Source: JAUSIF01 sp963711595 (GTDB lineage Bacteria > Pseudomonadota > Alphaproteobacteria > Rhizobiales > Xanthobacteraceae). From it: a stretch of 64,000 nt of DNA. Shown one piece after another: positions 47,333 through 55,575 of this stretch (the first letter of the stretch is position 1; each line of letters begins with the position of its first letter). A model generated the notes under the pieces. It made no database searches. It saw only the letters and a program-made list of their open reading frames with translations, and was not told the DNA's origin. The stretch spans positions 124,001 through 188,000 of the forward strand of contig CAVQER010000006.1 of the NCBI GenBank assembly GCA_963711595.1, in the 5' to 3' direction. A program made the position numbers and the translations under genes.

Positions 47333-48500
47333 TTGGCCGAGGCTCCCGCACAACGAAAAAGAGGACGACCGTCGCGGCAAGCGTCGCCGCCGCGATCAGG
47401 TCGAACGCGAACGCGTAGCCGAGGCTGCCGATGAGGAACCCGGCCACGATAGGTCCCATCGCCTCACCAAAATCGAAGACCGTGCCGAAGACCCCCATGG
47501 CCGCGCCAAGCCGCCTCGCCGAAGCGAGGTCGGCAATCAACGCATTCGTCACCGGTGTCACCGCGCCGACACCGACCCCGAGTAGTGCCGATACGAGTGC
47601 AAACGCCGTGAATGTCTCGCTGCGAAACACAACGGGAAGCGCCGCTACACAAAACAGAAGGCCCGCGATGATCACCGGCTTTCGCCCGAGTTGGTCGGAA
47701 ATTTTGCCGGCGACCGGCTTCACCACCATCGCCGCGATCAGCTGTGCGCCGAGGATCAGAGCGATTTCCGCGTCATTGAGCCCAACCTGCTTCGCGTAAA
47801 TCGGTAGGAACCCGAGAAAGGCGGCGTAGCCGAAATACATCACTGCCTCGATGCCGGACGCGATGAGGATCGGTGGCGTCGAGACGACCTCCGCGATGCC
47901 TCGGCGGAATTCCGCCGCGCGCTCGCCAAGTGTCTTACCCTCACGCTGCCGCGGCGGCTCGATGTCAGGCAGCAGCAGAACGACGATCAAGGTGAGCACG
48001 CCGAGCACGCCGACGATCAAGTACGTCACCGGAAAGCTCGAGGTGAAATAGAGAACGAAGCCCCCGATCATCGGCCCGCCGGTGGCGCCGACGTCATTCG
48101 CCGAAGCGAACCAACCGAGACGCGCGCCGCGCCCCTGTTCGCGCAAGCCCGCTACATAGGCCGCAGCCACCGGTGAAAAGATCGCCGTTGCAAAGCCGTG
48201 TACGAAGCGGAGCATGAGTAGCGAGTAAGGATCGCTCACGAGCGGATAGAAAAACGGCGGAGCCGCGAAGAAGATCGCGCCGAGTACCATCATGCGTTTC
48301 CTGCCGAGCACGTCGGAGAGCGCGCCCGCCGGGAGCTTGAAGAACACGCCTGTGATCGTGGAAGCCGCAATAATGACGCCGAGCAATTCCGGCCCCGCGC
48401 CGAGATCGGCGGCGAATGCCGGCAGCACCGGGCTCCGCGCCATCTGGTAGCCGAGACGGGAGATCAGACTCGCGAAGACGACCGCGAGGAAGACGTTCAC
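47319..48500 (-). CDS. Major facilitator superfamily transporter A
   Basis: This 393-residue protein has 12 predicted helices and the MFS loop motif between helices 2 and 3 (LPAGALSDVLGRKRMMVLG) plus its second-half echo (AGKISDQLGRKPVIIAG). It begins MNVFLAVVFASLISRLGYQMARSP. It overlaps the LamG-like gene by 4 bp and is the last gene of a co-transcribed set with another MFS protein. The substrate is not evident. Confidence 0.88.
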   Translation of the reverse strand: MNVFLAVVFASLISRLGYQMARSPVLPAFAADLGAGPELLGVIIAASTITGVFFKLPAGALSDVLGRKRMMVLGAIFFAAPPFFYPLVSDPYSLLMLRFVHGFATAIFSPVAAAYVAGLREQGRGARLGWFASANDVGATGGPMIGGFVLYFTSSFPVTYLIVGVLGVLTLIVVLLLPDIEPPRQREGKTLGERAAEFRRGIAEVVSTPPILIASGIEAVMYFGYAAFLGFLPIYAKQVGLNDAEIALILGAQLIAAMVVKPVAGKISDQLGRKPVIIAGLLFCVAALPVVFRSETFTAFALVSALLGVGVGAVTPVTNALIADLASARRLGAAMGVFGTVFDFGEAMGPIVAGFLIGSLGYAFAFDLIAAATLAATVVLFFVVREPRPINAG

Positions 48501-49099
48501 GTCGCGTCACCGTAGGTAACTTCGTCGAACAATGTGACGCTGTCGGCTTTGGTCCACAAACCGAACATTCCCGCTTCGCCGAATGTCGGATCCTCGACTT
48601 CGAAAATCGACCGACCCGCGTACGTAACTTCGAAGTGGCTTCCGTGAAATGCGACGCCAAGATCGAGCCATTCGTTTGCCGGGACGCTAACGTCCACGCC
48701 GTAGCCGCCCTTACGTCCGACGATATCAATCGGACTGCGCACACCCGCCACCGTCTTGTAGAGCACGACATTGTCTTCGAGCGCGTTCGCCCGCACCACG
48801 TAATAGTTGTTCGCATCGCCCGCGCGCCACACGAGCCCTGCGGCCCGGTCCTGCGATCCCGCAAGCGCCTTGAACTTCGCCCGGATAAATCCGTCTCTTA
48901 CGGCTGAGTCCTTCAGAAGCAGAAGGGGAAATTTTCCCTGGCCTGACTGCTTCACGACTCTCGACTTCGAGGGCGCGGTCGCCTCCTGTTCGATTGTCCA
49001 TCGTGGCTCGCCCGCCCCGGTGCAGGTCGAAGTCCAACCGCCAGGAATGGCGCCGATGGAGTCAGATTCGAACCGGATCGTGCGGATTTCCATGGTCAT
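48497..49099 (-). CDS. LamG/DUF1080-like beta-sandwich protein
   Basis: This 200-residue protein has a jelly-roll (concanavalin-like) pattern, with DGFIRAKFKALAGSQDRAAGLVWRAGDANNYYVVRAN resembling DUF1080/3-keto-disaccharide hydrolase domains (shown as the region about residues 75-110). No signal peptide is seen, unlike most of that family. It starts at ATG 49099, overlapping the upstream MFS stop (ATGA), and its own stop overlaps the downstream MFS start. Function unknown; the sandwich between two MFS transporters may point to a carbohydrate-like ligand. Confidence 0.6.
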   Translation of the reverse strand: MTMEIRTIRFESDSIGAIPGGWTSTCTGAGEPRWTIEQEATAPSKSRVVKQSGQGKFPLLLLKDSAVRDGFIRAKFKALAGSQDRAAGLVWRAGDANNYYVVRANALEDNVVLYKTVAGVRSPIDIVGRKGGYGVDVSVPANEWLDLGVAFHGSHFEVTYAGRSIFEVEDPTFGEAGMFGLWTKADSVTLFDEVTYGDAT

Positions 49100-50301
49100 C
49101 TTTCTTCCACCGTTTGGATTTCCTCGGGCGGCTTCACCACGCGGAAGGAATTCAAGAGCAGCAGATCGTAGATGATCTTCAACGTGCCGCAGACGACGAG
49201 CGGAAGTCCGGAAAACGGCATGCTCAACAGAAACCCAGCCAACGCCGGACTGAGCGACGCGGCGAGACTGCGCGGCACCGCTGTCACGCTCGCTGCCGCC
49301 GTACGCTCCGCGGGAGTTACAACCGCCATGACGTACGAACTGCGAGTGGGAACGTCCATCTGCGAAAGGGCCGCGCGGACCAGCAGCAAGCCGAGAACGA
49401 CGGTGAGGTTGGATGAGAACGCCGCAAGGATGAGACACACGCTGGAAGGAATGTGCGTGAAGACCATCGTGTTGATCAGGCCGAATTTTCCCGCCAGTCG
49501 TGCCGCCACGGGATACGAGAATGCGCTGAGCACGCCCGTCCAGAAGAAGAACACGCTCGCCTCAGCCAGAGACAATCCGAAGCGCTGGAACAACCACAAC
49601 GCCAGGAGCGACTGGACGATAAATCCGCCGGCAAAGGCATCCAGGCTGAAGAGTGCCGCGAGCTTATAGACGACACCCTTCGAAGGGCCGAGAAATACGG
49701 GGCGCGCGGCTTCCTGCGGAGGGACCACAACGGGTAACCGCGCATAGAGCACGGCCCCGATCAAAGCCAACACTGCGTAGGCGTAAAACATCGCGCGCAG
49801 GGCATCGAGGCTGGTCAGTCCGTACGGTACGAGTAGATCCGGTACCGCTGCCGCGAGCGAACCTGCCGCTCCTGCCAACGCACCGATCAAGCTGTAACGG
49901 GCGAACGCGCGTGTGCGATCGCGGTCTGCCACGTTGCGTGCAAGCATCGCGTGTTCCAGCGGCACGAGAAGACCGATATCGCCGCTCGATGGATTCAGGG
50001 TGCCGAGGAAGGCGACGATAAGGATGAAGGTGAAGTGCTCGACGCTGGGCAAGCTGAGCCCGGTAAGGAGCATCAGGATTGCGCCTGCGATCAGCAGGGT
50101 TCTCAGATCGAAACGAGCTGCAAAAAATCCGACAGCCAGGGTCGCCAAGGCTGATCCAAGCAGCGAGGCCGTCGCGATCAATCCGACCGCCACGGCATCG
50201 AACCCGATCGCCAAGAGGTAGGCAGGCAGGACGATGACCGCGAACCCGTCGCCAAAGGCGCGGACTGCTCGGGCCGCGTAGAGGTTGGAAATCGACTGCA
50301 T
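49096..50301 (-). CDS. Major facilitator superfamily transporter B
   Basis: This 401-residue 12-helix protein begins MQSISNLYAARAVRAFGDGFAVIVLPAYLL. It lacks the clean GRR-type loop of transporter A, having instead FFAARFDLRTLLIAGA between helices 2 and 3, and belongs to a different MFS branch. It lies 29 bp after the DUF2148 gene and overlaps the LamG-like gene by 4 bp. Confidence 0.85.
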   Translation of the reverse strand: MQSISNLYAARAVRAFGDGFAVIVLPAYLLAIGFDAVAVGLIATASLLGSALATLAVGFFAARFDLRTLLIAGAILMLLTGLSLPSVEHFTFILIVAFLGTLNPSSGDIGLLVPLEHAMLARNVADRDRTRAFARYSLIGALAGAAGSLAAAVPDLLVPYGLTSLDALRAMFYAYAVLALIGAVLYARLPVVVPPQEAARPVFLGPSKGVVYKLAALFSLDAFAGGFIVQSLLALWLFQRFGLSLAEASVFFFWTGVLSAFSYPVAARLAGKFGLINTMVFTHIPSSVCLILAAFSSNLTVVLGLLLVRAALSQMDVPTRSSYVMAVVTPAERTAAASVTAVPRSLAASLSPALAGFLLSMPFSGLPLVVCGTLKIIYDLLLLNSFRVVKPPEEIQTVEER

Positions 50302-50330
50302 GTTGCCTGTACCGCTGTGACCGCCGACGC

Positions 50331-51038
50331 CTATTCCTCCGCCTCAACATGCGGCATGTGCGCCCATCGCTTGTCCGGCCGTTTCACCGGGACCGTATTC
50401 GTCGGTGGCAACGCAGCGAGTTCGGAGGAGTCGAAATCCACTGCCGGCATGCGGTTGTCGAAGCCGACGTTCTTGTGCGTCACGCTCATCGAAAGAGCGA
50501 CGGCCACTTCCGCTTGGATCAAGCCGAGCTTGCGCGCCGCCACGGCAATCCGCGTCTGACAGCGTGTGTCGACATTGTTGAGACTTGCCGCTTTGGCGGC
50601 GGAACCGATCGCGATACCGAGGTCGATGTTGCGCAGATTGCATTGCGGCCCCGCAAATTCGAAGGCCTCGCTCGCTTGGCGAAGCTTCTTCGTCGCCTCC
50701 ATGAACTCGGCGCAGGTGGCGTAGCCGCACGCGCCGCAATCATAGATTGGCGGATACCATCCCTTGAGCCCGATGAAGAGCACGCCATCGATGCGCTCCG
50801 CCATCGCGGCGTCCCGGAACCAGATCTCTTGCCGCCGCTCCTTTCCACGCGCACGCATCCAGTCGGCGAGCCGCTTGAGCGTGGGGCGGTCGTCGACCAG
50901 CACGGTTTCAACGAACAGCGGCTTCCCCTTGAGAAAGAGTTGGCCGCCGGACTTAGGCGCGGTCACCGCCGCGGCTGCGCACAGCTGCCCGACAGTCCGT
51001 ACGATGTCTCCCCTCATTTCTTCGATGCCGTTCTTCAT
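50331..51038 (-). CDS. DUF2148 ferredoxin-domain protein
   Basis: This 235-residue protein matches DUF2148/COG4739, cytoplasmic proteins with a predicted [4Fe-4S] site. The cysteines are in YDCGACGYATCAEF and further on in GPQCNLRNIDLGIAIGSA. The N-terminal MRGDIVRTVGQLCAAAAVTAPKSGG is also typical. The family is best known from anaerobes and archaea; its role is unknown. ATG 51038 has a strong AGGAGG, so the upstream open frame is not used. It sits between a DUF1127-like locus and the MFS pair on one strand. Confidence 0.8.
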   Translation of the reverse strand: MKNGIEEMRGDIVRTVGQLCAAAAVTAPKSGGQLFLKGKPLFVETVLVDDRPTLKRLADWMRARGKERRQEIWFRDAAMAERIDGVLFIGLKGWYPPIYDCGACGYATCAEFMEATKKLRQASEAFEFAGPQCNLRNIDLGIAIGSAAKAASLNNVDTRCQTRIAVAARKLGLIQAEVAVALSMSVTHKNVGFDNRMPAVDFDSSELAALPPTNTVPVKRPDKRWAHMPHVEAEE

Positions 51039-51286
51039 GACGAGTACCTCCTGGCAGTCCCAATAGCTCCCGAAGTTCCCGCCCCGCTTCCGGGTCCGAC
51101 GCGTCGATCCTTTCGAGCAGACCCGGGTTGATCTCGCGGGCGGCATACCTCAGCCGCTGACGTGCGAACCTTAGGGCCGCCAAACGGAACGTGCACAAGA
51201 TGCCGAAAGCCGATCGACTTCGCACCAGCGGAATCGAAGCCGCCGGGACAACTCTCGCTTCTGTAAGCTGAAACAACGCATGCCAT
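51039..51286 (-). pseudogene. Possible decayed small gene behind leader copy A
   Basis: ATG 51286 follows the hairpin-bound GGAGG of leader copy A and reads MACVVSAYRSESCPGG, comparable in position with the start MPCAGPDYSC of the DUF1127 gene. This frame becomes poor after about 40 residues, but ends in an ATGA overlap with the DUF2148 start. From about 51200 the neighbouring frame looks better coded (YAAREINPGLLERIDASD), with GC-rich third positions. I read this as a small gene broken by a frame change; which frame is translated is unclear. Confidence 0.35.
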
Positions 51287-51364
51287 ATGCCTCACCTCCA
51301 TCATGGAGCGAGACAACACTTGGCTGCGCAGCAGCTGACCGGGCGGTTGTCGCTGGCCCGGAAT
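51284..51364 (-). promoter_or_regulatory. mRNA leader copy A with Shine-Dalgarno hairpin
   Basis: Bases 51291-51364 are about 90 percent identical to leader copy B (51658-51729). In minus-strand RNA, CUCCA pairs with UGGAG (51296-51308, 3-nt loop), and the second arm is part of the ribosome-binding site GGAGGTGAG. Copy B has CUCCG/CGGAG at the same place, so the outermost changing pair is compensated. The copy has no clear promoter of its own and lies directly after the DUF1127 gene. Confidence 0.65.
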
Positions 51365-51385
51365 TTTCGCTTTCTTGACGGCGCG

Positions 51386-51655
51386 TCACTTCCAGAACGG
51401 CCTGCGAGATTCGCGCGTCGCGTCCCGCTCCGAAATGCCGATGTCATCGCGGAGACGCTCGTCAAGTGTGGTAAGCGCCGCCCGCTGTGCGCGGTGAGCC
51501 AGCCACTCGCGCGCCTGCAGATACGTTTTTGCGAGAAACCAGACCGGTCGCGAACTCGGCGCGGCTGATTGGGGCGCACCAATTCGCATCTCGCCGAGCG
51601 GCGAGCGGATCGTGATCAGGGAATTGCAGCTGTAGTCGGGGCCGGCGCAAGGCAT
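51386..51655 (-). CDS. DUF1127 small protein
   Basis: This 89-residue protein ends in a DUF1127 (YjiS-like) domain: REWLAHRAQRAALTTLDERLRDDIGISERDATRESRRPFW, about residues 48-88 (region named, core RLRDDIGIS). The N-terminal half is less conserved and has two cysteines. In other alphaproteobacteria DUF1127 proteins are small arginine-rich, RNA-related proteins linked with stress and phosphate responses; that link here is inference. A good promoter and a structured 72-nt leader precede it. Confidence 0.75.
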   Translation of the reverse strand: MPCAGPDYSCNSLITIRSPLGEMRIGAPQSAAPSSRPVWFLAKTYLQAREWLAHRAQRAALTTLDERLRDDIGISERDATRESRRPFWK

Positions 51656-51657
51656 GT

Positions 51658-51729
51658 CTCACCTCCGTAACGGAGCGAGACAACACTTGGCTGCGCACAG
51701 CTAACCGGGCGGTTGTCGCAGGCCCGGAA
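51658..51729 (-). promoter_or_regulatory. mRNA leader copy B with Shine-Dalgarno hairpin
   Basis: This leader runs from the predicted transcription start near 51729 to the ribosome-binding site of the DUF1127 gene. CUCCG pairs with CGGAG (51663-51675, loop UUA), covering most of GGAGG. A second small stem pairs GCTG with CAGC around TGCG (near 51690-51702). The whole leader is repeated at 51291-51364. Confidence 0.65.
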
Positions 51730-51735
51730 TGACTG

Positions 51736-51764
51736 AATGTACCACGCCCGGCACGATTGATCAA
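51736..51764 (-). promoter_or_regulatory. Sigma-70-type promoter of the DUF1127 gene
   Basis: On the minus strand TTGATC (51759-51764) and TACATT (51736-51741) are separated by exactly 17 bases. Transcription would start near 51729, which is the point where the duplicated leader begins. Confidence 0.6.
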
Positions 51765-52075
51765 CAATGCTGACCTAAAGGCCCTAAATGCCGATTCCGA
51801 CGAGGCTGAACGTCTGAGCGGCGAGATTCAAAACCTCCTCGGCAAGCTCGAGTCGATCTGAAAAGCGGCAGCGACGCCCCTGCTGGCCACCACATCCGAA
51901 TTGAAGTTGCTGACAATCTTGCCACGGCTTCCGCCCGAGCTTTTTGCTGGTCTCAAACTCAGTACGCAAAATTTATGGTTTCCACCTGCAACTTTATTCG
52001 CGAGTTGTCGTTGCCCCGATAGTCTTTGCGGAGCGGCTCTCGTTGGAGTCGCTGCGCCGATAGTTGGGACACCAG
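51765..52075. other. Stretch without an assignable gene
   Basis: No supported gene is seen. A short plus-strand frame ending near 51861 (LSGEIQNLLGKLESI) and the opposite minus-strand frame ending at 51784 are both amphipathic, but neither has a convincing start. It may hold a decayed gene. Confidence 0.4.
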
Positions 52076-52234
52076 ATGGATTTCATTCCCTGGTTAGCGA
52101 TGGCGGGCTCGCTCGCGTTGATTCTCATCCTGCCACTCCTAAGCGACGGCCCGCCGCAGCCTTCGTCCCGCACGAACGAAAAGCTGCGACATCGCGCGCA
52201 CCTTAGAGGGATTGAGCGTCGGACGAGCGACTAA
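52076..52234 (+). CDS. Possible small single-span membrane protein
   Basis: A 52-residue frame reads MDFIPWLAMAGSLALILILPLL, one hydrophobic helix, then a basic tail ending RRTSD. GGGA lies 7 bases upstream. The topology (outside-short, inside-basic) is sensible for a small inner-membrane protein, but there is no family match I recognise and chance cannot be excluded. Confidence 0.35.
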   Translation: MDFIPWLAMAGSLALILILPLLSDGPPQPSSRTNEKLRHRAHLRGIERRTSD

Positions 52235-52281
52235 CGAACCGCGAAAAAGTCAGTTTTTGCCATGCGCTGCGATTTAATATC

Positions 52282-52632
52282 TCAAATCCCGATTCCGAAC
52301 TTCGGTAACAGCCAGACCGTGAATACATAGAGCGCGATCGTCAGCAAACAGGAAGCAATAAGCGCGGCCCAAAAGCCGACTCCTCCCCTGAGCATCGCTG
52401 GAAACACGAGGAACATCGGCAGGGTCGGCAGCACGAGCCAGAATGTCGCCTCCGCGTGCGCCGCGATGCGCACGACGTCACTCGTATCGCGCCAAAGCCA
52501 AATGATCGCGAGAATCGAAACGAGGGGCAGCGACACGATCAGCGCGCCCACGCCGGGTCGCCGCGCGGCCACTTCGGAAACCACGGCGATAACAATTCCG
52601 GAAAGTGCGGCTTTCAGGATCAGATAAAGCAT
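52282..52632 (-). CDS. DUF3147-like small membrane protein
   Basis: This 116-residue protein has four predicted helices (MLYLILKAALSGIVIAVVSEVA first; later a WLWRDTSD loop; last about ALYVFTVWLLPKFGIGI). The composition and the GALIVSLPLVSILAIIWLWRDT segment match DUF3147. ATG 52632 is chosen because GGAGG lies 5 bases upstream. It diverges from the SulP gene. Function unknown. Confidence 0.75.
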   Translation of the reverse strand: MLYLILKAALSGIVIAVVSEVAARRPGVGALIVSLPLVSILAIIWLWRDTSDVVRIAAHAEATFWLVLPTLPMFLVFPAMLRGGVGFWAALIASCLLTIALYVFTVWLLPKFGIGI

Positions 52633-52734
52633 TGCAGCCTCCACACGGCGCTAATTCGGCCACGTTGTGCTTGTGGTCACCCATCTAGCGATGCTACGCG
52701 CGAATGGGGTTCTTTATCCGGGCTGGGGGCGTCC

Positions 52735-54373
52735 ATGTTCAAATTTGATCTCGCCTCCTTGCGCGGCGACATCTATGGCGGCGTCACCGCCGCCGTTGTC
52801 GCACTGCCACTCTCCTTGGCATTCGGCGTCGCATCCGGCGCTGGAGCGATCTCCGGTCTCTACGGAGCGATCGCGGTCGGATTCTTCGCGGCCGTCTTCG
52901 GCGGCACGCGGTCCCAGGTCTCCGGTCCGACCGGGCCCATGACCGTCGTGATGGCGTCGATCGTCACGCTCTACTCGGACAACCTCGCTCAGGCCTTTAC
53001 GATCGTTCTGCTCGGCGGTGCACTCCAGATCGTTTTCGGACTGCTCCGCGTCGGCCGCTACATCAGCTACACGCCCTATTCGGTCGTATCCGGGTTCATG
53101 ACCGGTATCGGCGTGATCATCATGCTGATTCAGACACTTCCGTTCTTCGGCCTGCCCACGGCCGGCGGGCCGGTCGCTTCGATCGAAAGCTGGAGCCGGA
53201 TACTCGCCGAAATCAATTTTGCCGCCCTTGCGCTCGCGAGCCTGTCGCTTGCGATCATGATCCTTTGGCCTAGGCCCTGGCGCACCGTGCTGCCACCGCC
53301 CCTTGCTGCCTTGATCATTGGCACGTTGGCCGGCGTGTTTCTGCTTCCGACCGCCCCGATCATCGGCGACGTCCCTACCGGTTTGCCGCAAATCGTGACG
53401 CCATACATCGATCCGTCGCGGATTGCGGGCGTGGTGCAGGCAGCGATCATCCTCGCAATCCTTGGGTCGATCGATAGTTTGCTTACCTCACTTATCGCCG
53501 ACACCATCACGCGGTCGCGACACAATTCCGATAAGGAACTGGTCGGCCAAGGCATCGGAAACATGATCGCGGGGTTGATCGGCGGCTTGCCCGGTGCCGG
53601 TGCGACCATGCGAACGGTCGTCAATATCCGGGCCGGTGGAACGACTGGCGTTTCCGGCGCCTTGCACGCACTGATCTTGTTCGCACTCGTGCTCGGACTT
53701 CGCGCCTCTTGCTGAGGTGGTACCTCACGCTGTGCTTGCCGGAATTCTGATCAAGGTCGGCTGGGACATTATCGACTGGGACTATCTGAAGCGTGCGCGC
53801 TATGCACCGCGCGACAAGCTCTTCGTCATGGTCGTCACTTTCTTGCTCACGGTCTTCGTCGATCTGATAACGGCCGTAGCCGTCGGAATCATTCTCGCTA
53901 GTTTTGTGACCGCCCGATGGATGGAAACCGAACAGCTCAAAGGCGTCGCGAAATTCTCCCTGCCCAACGGCGATGACCCGCTAAGCGAAGAAGAACGCGC
54001 GCTCCTGACGAGAGCCAACGGTGACGTGGCGCTGTTTCTCTTCCGTGGCAGCTTTTCCTATGCGTCCGCCCGCGAGCTTGCGCGCAGGGCCGGCACGGAA
54101 ACGGCGGGTCACTCTGCGGTCGTGTATGATTTCTCGGACGCCGGGTACGTGGACACGAGCGTGGCGCTTTCGGTCGACGACCTGATCGGAAAATCCAACG
54201 CCGAACATCTAGCCTGCTTCGTATCCGGCGTAGACGGCCCAACTGGCGGCACATTGCAGCAACTGAAAGTACTGGATCGCGTCCCGGCAGAGCGGCGTTT
54301 CAAGAATCGCGTCGACGCAGTCCGAGCCGCGGTTGCGGAGGCCGAAAAGCGTAAGCTGGAGGCTGCCGCCTGA
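52735..54373 (+). pseudogene. SulP-family anion transporter, split by a frame change
   Basis: Two frames (52735-53715 and 53717-54373) together encode one SulP transporter with a C-terminal STAS domain. The first half begins MFKFDLASLRGDIYGG and ends in the frame ALVLGLRASC, then stop. Removing one C near 53701 restores GLAPLAEVVPHAVLAGILIKVG, the normal family sequence. The STAS domain (about 53990-54330) contains VVYDFSDAGYVDTSVALSV. It is either a recent knock-out or a sequencing error. SulP proteins carry sulfate, bicarbonate or other anions; the partner is not clear. Confidence 0.8.
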
Positions 54374-54418
54374 TCCGTTTCCGGACTCGCGTTCGCGAGC
54401 CCGCACACAAACGCTGGA

Positions 54419-55438
54419 TCAGTTCCGGCTCTTGTCGACCAAGGCTCTCTGCTTGATCCAAGGCATCATCGCGCGGAGCTTTTCGCCCACCTGCTCGATC
54501 GGGTGCGCCGCCATCTTCGCGCGCATCGCCTTGAACGCCGTCTGATTGACGCGATTTTCGAGCATCCAGTTGCGTGTGAATGTGCCCGACTGAATATCGG
54601 CGAGCACCTTGCGCATCTCCGCGCGAGTCGCGTCGGTGATCACGCGCGGGCCGGTGACGTACTCGCCGTACTCCGCCGTGTTCGAAACCGAGTAGTTCAT
54701 GTTGGCGATGCCGCCTTCGTAGATCAGGTCAACGATCAGCTTCACTTCGTGCACACACTCGAAGTAAGCCATCTCCGGCGAATAGCCGGCTTCGACCAGC
54801 GTCTCGTATCCGGCCTTCATGAGCTCGACGAGCCCACCGCAGAGAACGCTCTGCTCGCCGAACAGATCGGTCTCGCATTCCTCCCGGAACGAAGTCTCGA
54901 TGATGCCCGCGCGCCCGCCGCCGATCGCGGAAGCGTACGAGAGGCAGAGGTCGTGTGCGTTTCCGGACGCGTCTTTCTGGATCGCCATCAGGCACGGGAC
55001 ACCCGCCCCGCGTTGATACTCCGAGCGTACCGTGTGCCCCGGCCCCTTCGGCGCCACCATCATAACGTCGAGATCGGCGCGCGGCTCGATCAGGTTGAAA
55101 TGAATGTTGAGCCCGTGAGCGAACATGAGCGCCGTGCCCTGTTTCATGTGGGCGTGCATGTGATCGCGGTAGATGTCGGCCTGCAGCTCGTCGGGCGTCA
55201 GCATCATCATGACGTCCGCCCACTTCGCGGCTTCGGCCACTTCCATCACCTTGAGCTTCTCGCCTTCTGCCTTCTTTACCCCGGCGGAGCCCTTGCGCAA
55301 CGCGACCGCGACGTCCTTCACGCCGGAGTCGCGCAGGTTCAGCGCATGCGCGTGACCCTGGCTGCCGTAGCCGATGATCGCGACCTTCTTGCCCTTGATC
55401 AGGTTCAGGTCGGCGTCGCGGTCGTAGTAAACGCGCAT
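54419..55438 (-). CDS. ilvC: Ketol-acid reductoisomerase
   Basis: This 339-residue class I enzyme carries out the second common step of valine and isoleucine synthesis, isomerising and reducing acetolactate with NADPH and magnesium. The N-terminal Rossmann motif is AIIGYGSQGHAHALNLRDSG; the knotted C-terminal domain has ETDLFGEQSVLCGG with its metal-binding acidic residues and the YFECVHEVKLIVDL helix. It is last in the ilvBNC group and is separated from ilvN by a palindromic repeat. Confidence 0.97.
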   Translation of the reverse strand: MRVYYDRDADLNLIKGKKVAIIGYGSQGHAHALNLRDSGVKDVAVALRKGSAGVKKAEGEKLKVMEVAEAAKWADVMMMLTPDELQADIYRDHMHAHMKQGTALMFAHGLNIHFNLIEPRADLDVMMVAPKGPGHTVRSEYQRGAGVPCLMAIQKDASGNAHDLCLSYASAIGGGRAGIIETSFREECETDLFGEQSVLCGGLVELMKAGYETLVEAGYSPEMAYFECVHEVKLIVDLIYEGGIANMNYSVSNTAEYGEYVTGPRVITDATRAEMRKVLADIQSGTFTRNWMLENRVNQTAFKAMRAKMAAHPIEQVGEKLRAMMPWIKQRALVDKSRN

Positions 55439-55464
55439 TGTTTTCCCCTGCTTCAGTTAGCTCT

Positions 55465-55552
55465 CGTCATGGCCGGGCTTGTCCCGGCCATCCACGTCTT
55501 CGTTGCTGATCCTGTAAGTCGTGGATGCCCGGCACAAGGCCGGGCATGACGA
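55465..55552. repeat. Palindromic intergenic repeat, copy 2
   Basis: The left hairpin is CGTCATGGCCGGGCTTG with TCCCGGCCATCCACG; the right is TCGTGGATGCCCGGCAC with AGGCCGGGCATGACG. It lies between ilvN and ilvC within the operon. The same family occurs at 40405-40490 and 60965-61061. Confidence 0.85.
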
Positions 55553-55575
55553 ACTTGAAATCCGCGACCCCTATA

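Noticed and set aside
51757..51861. Plus-strand frame with amphipathic sequence LSGEIQNLLGKLESI
   Set aside because: It has only a TTG start, no ribosome-binding site, and overlaps the DUF1127 promoter on the other strand.
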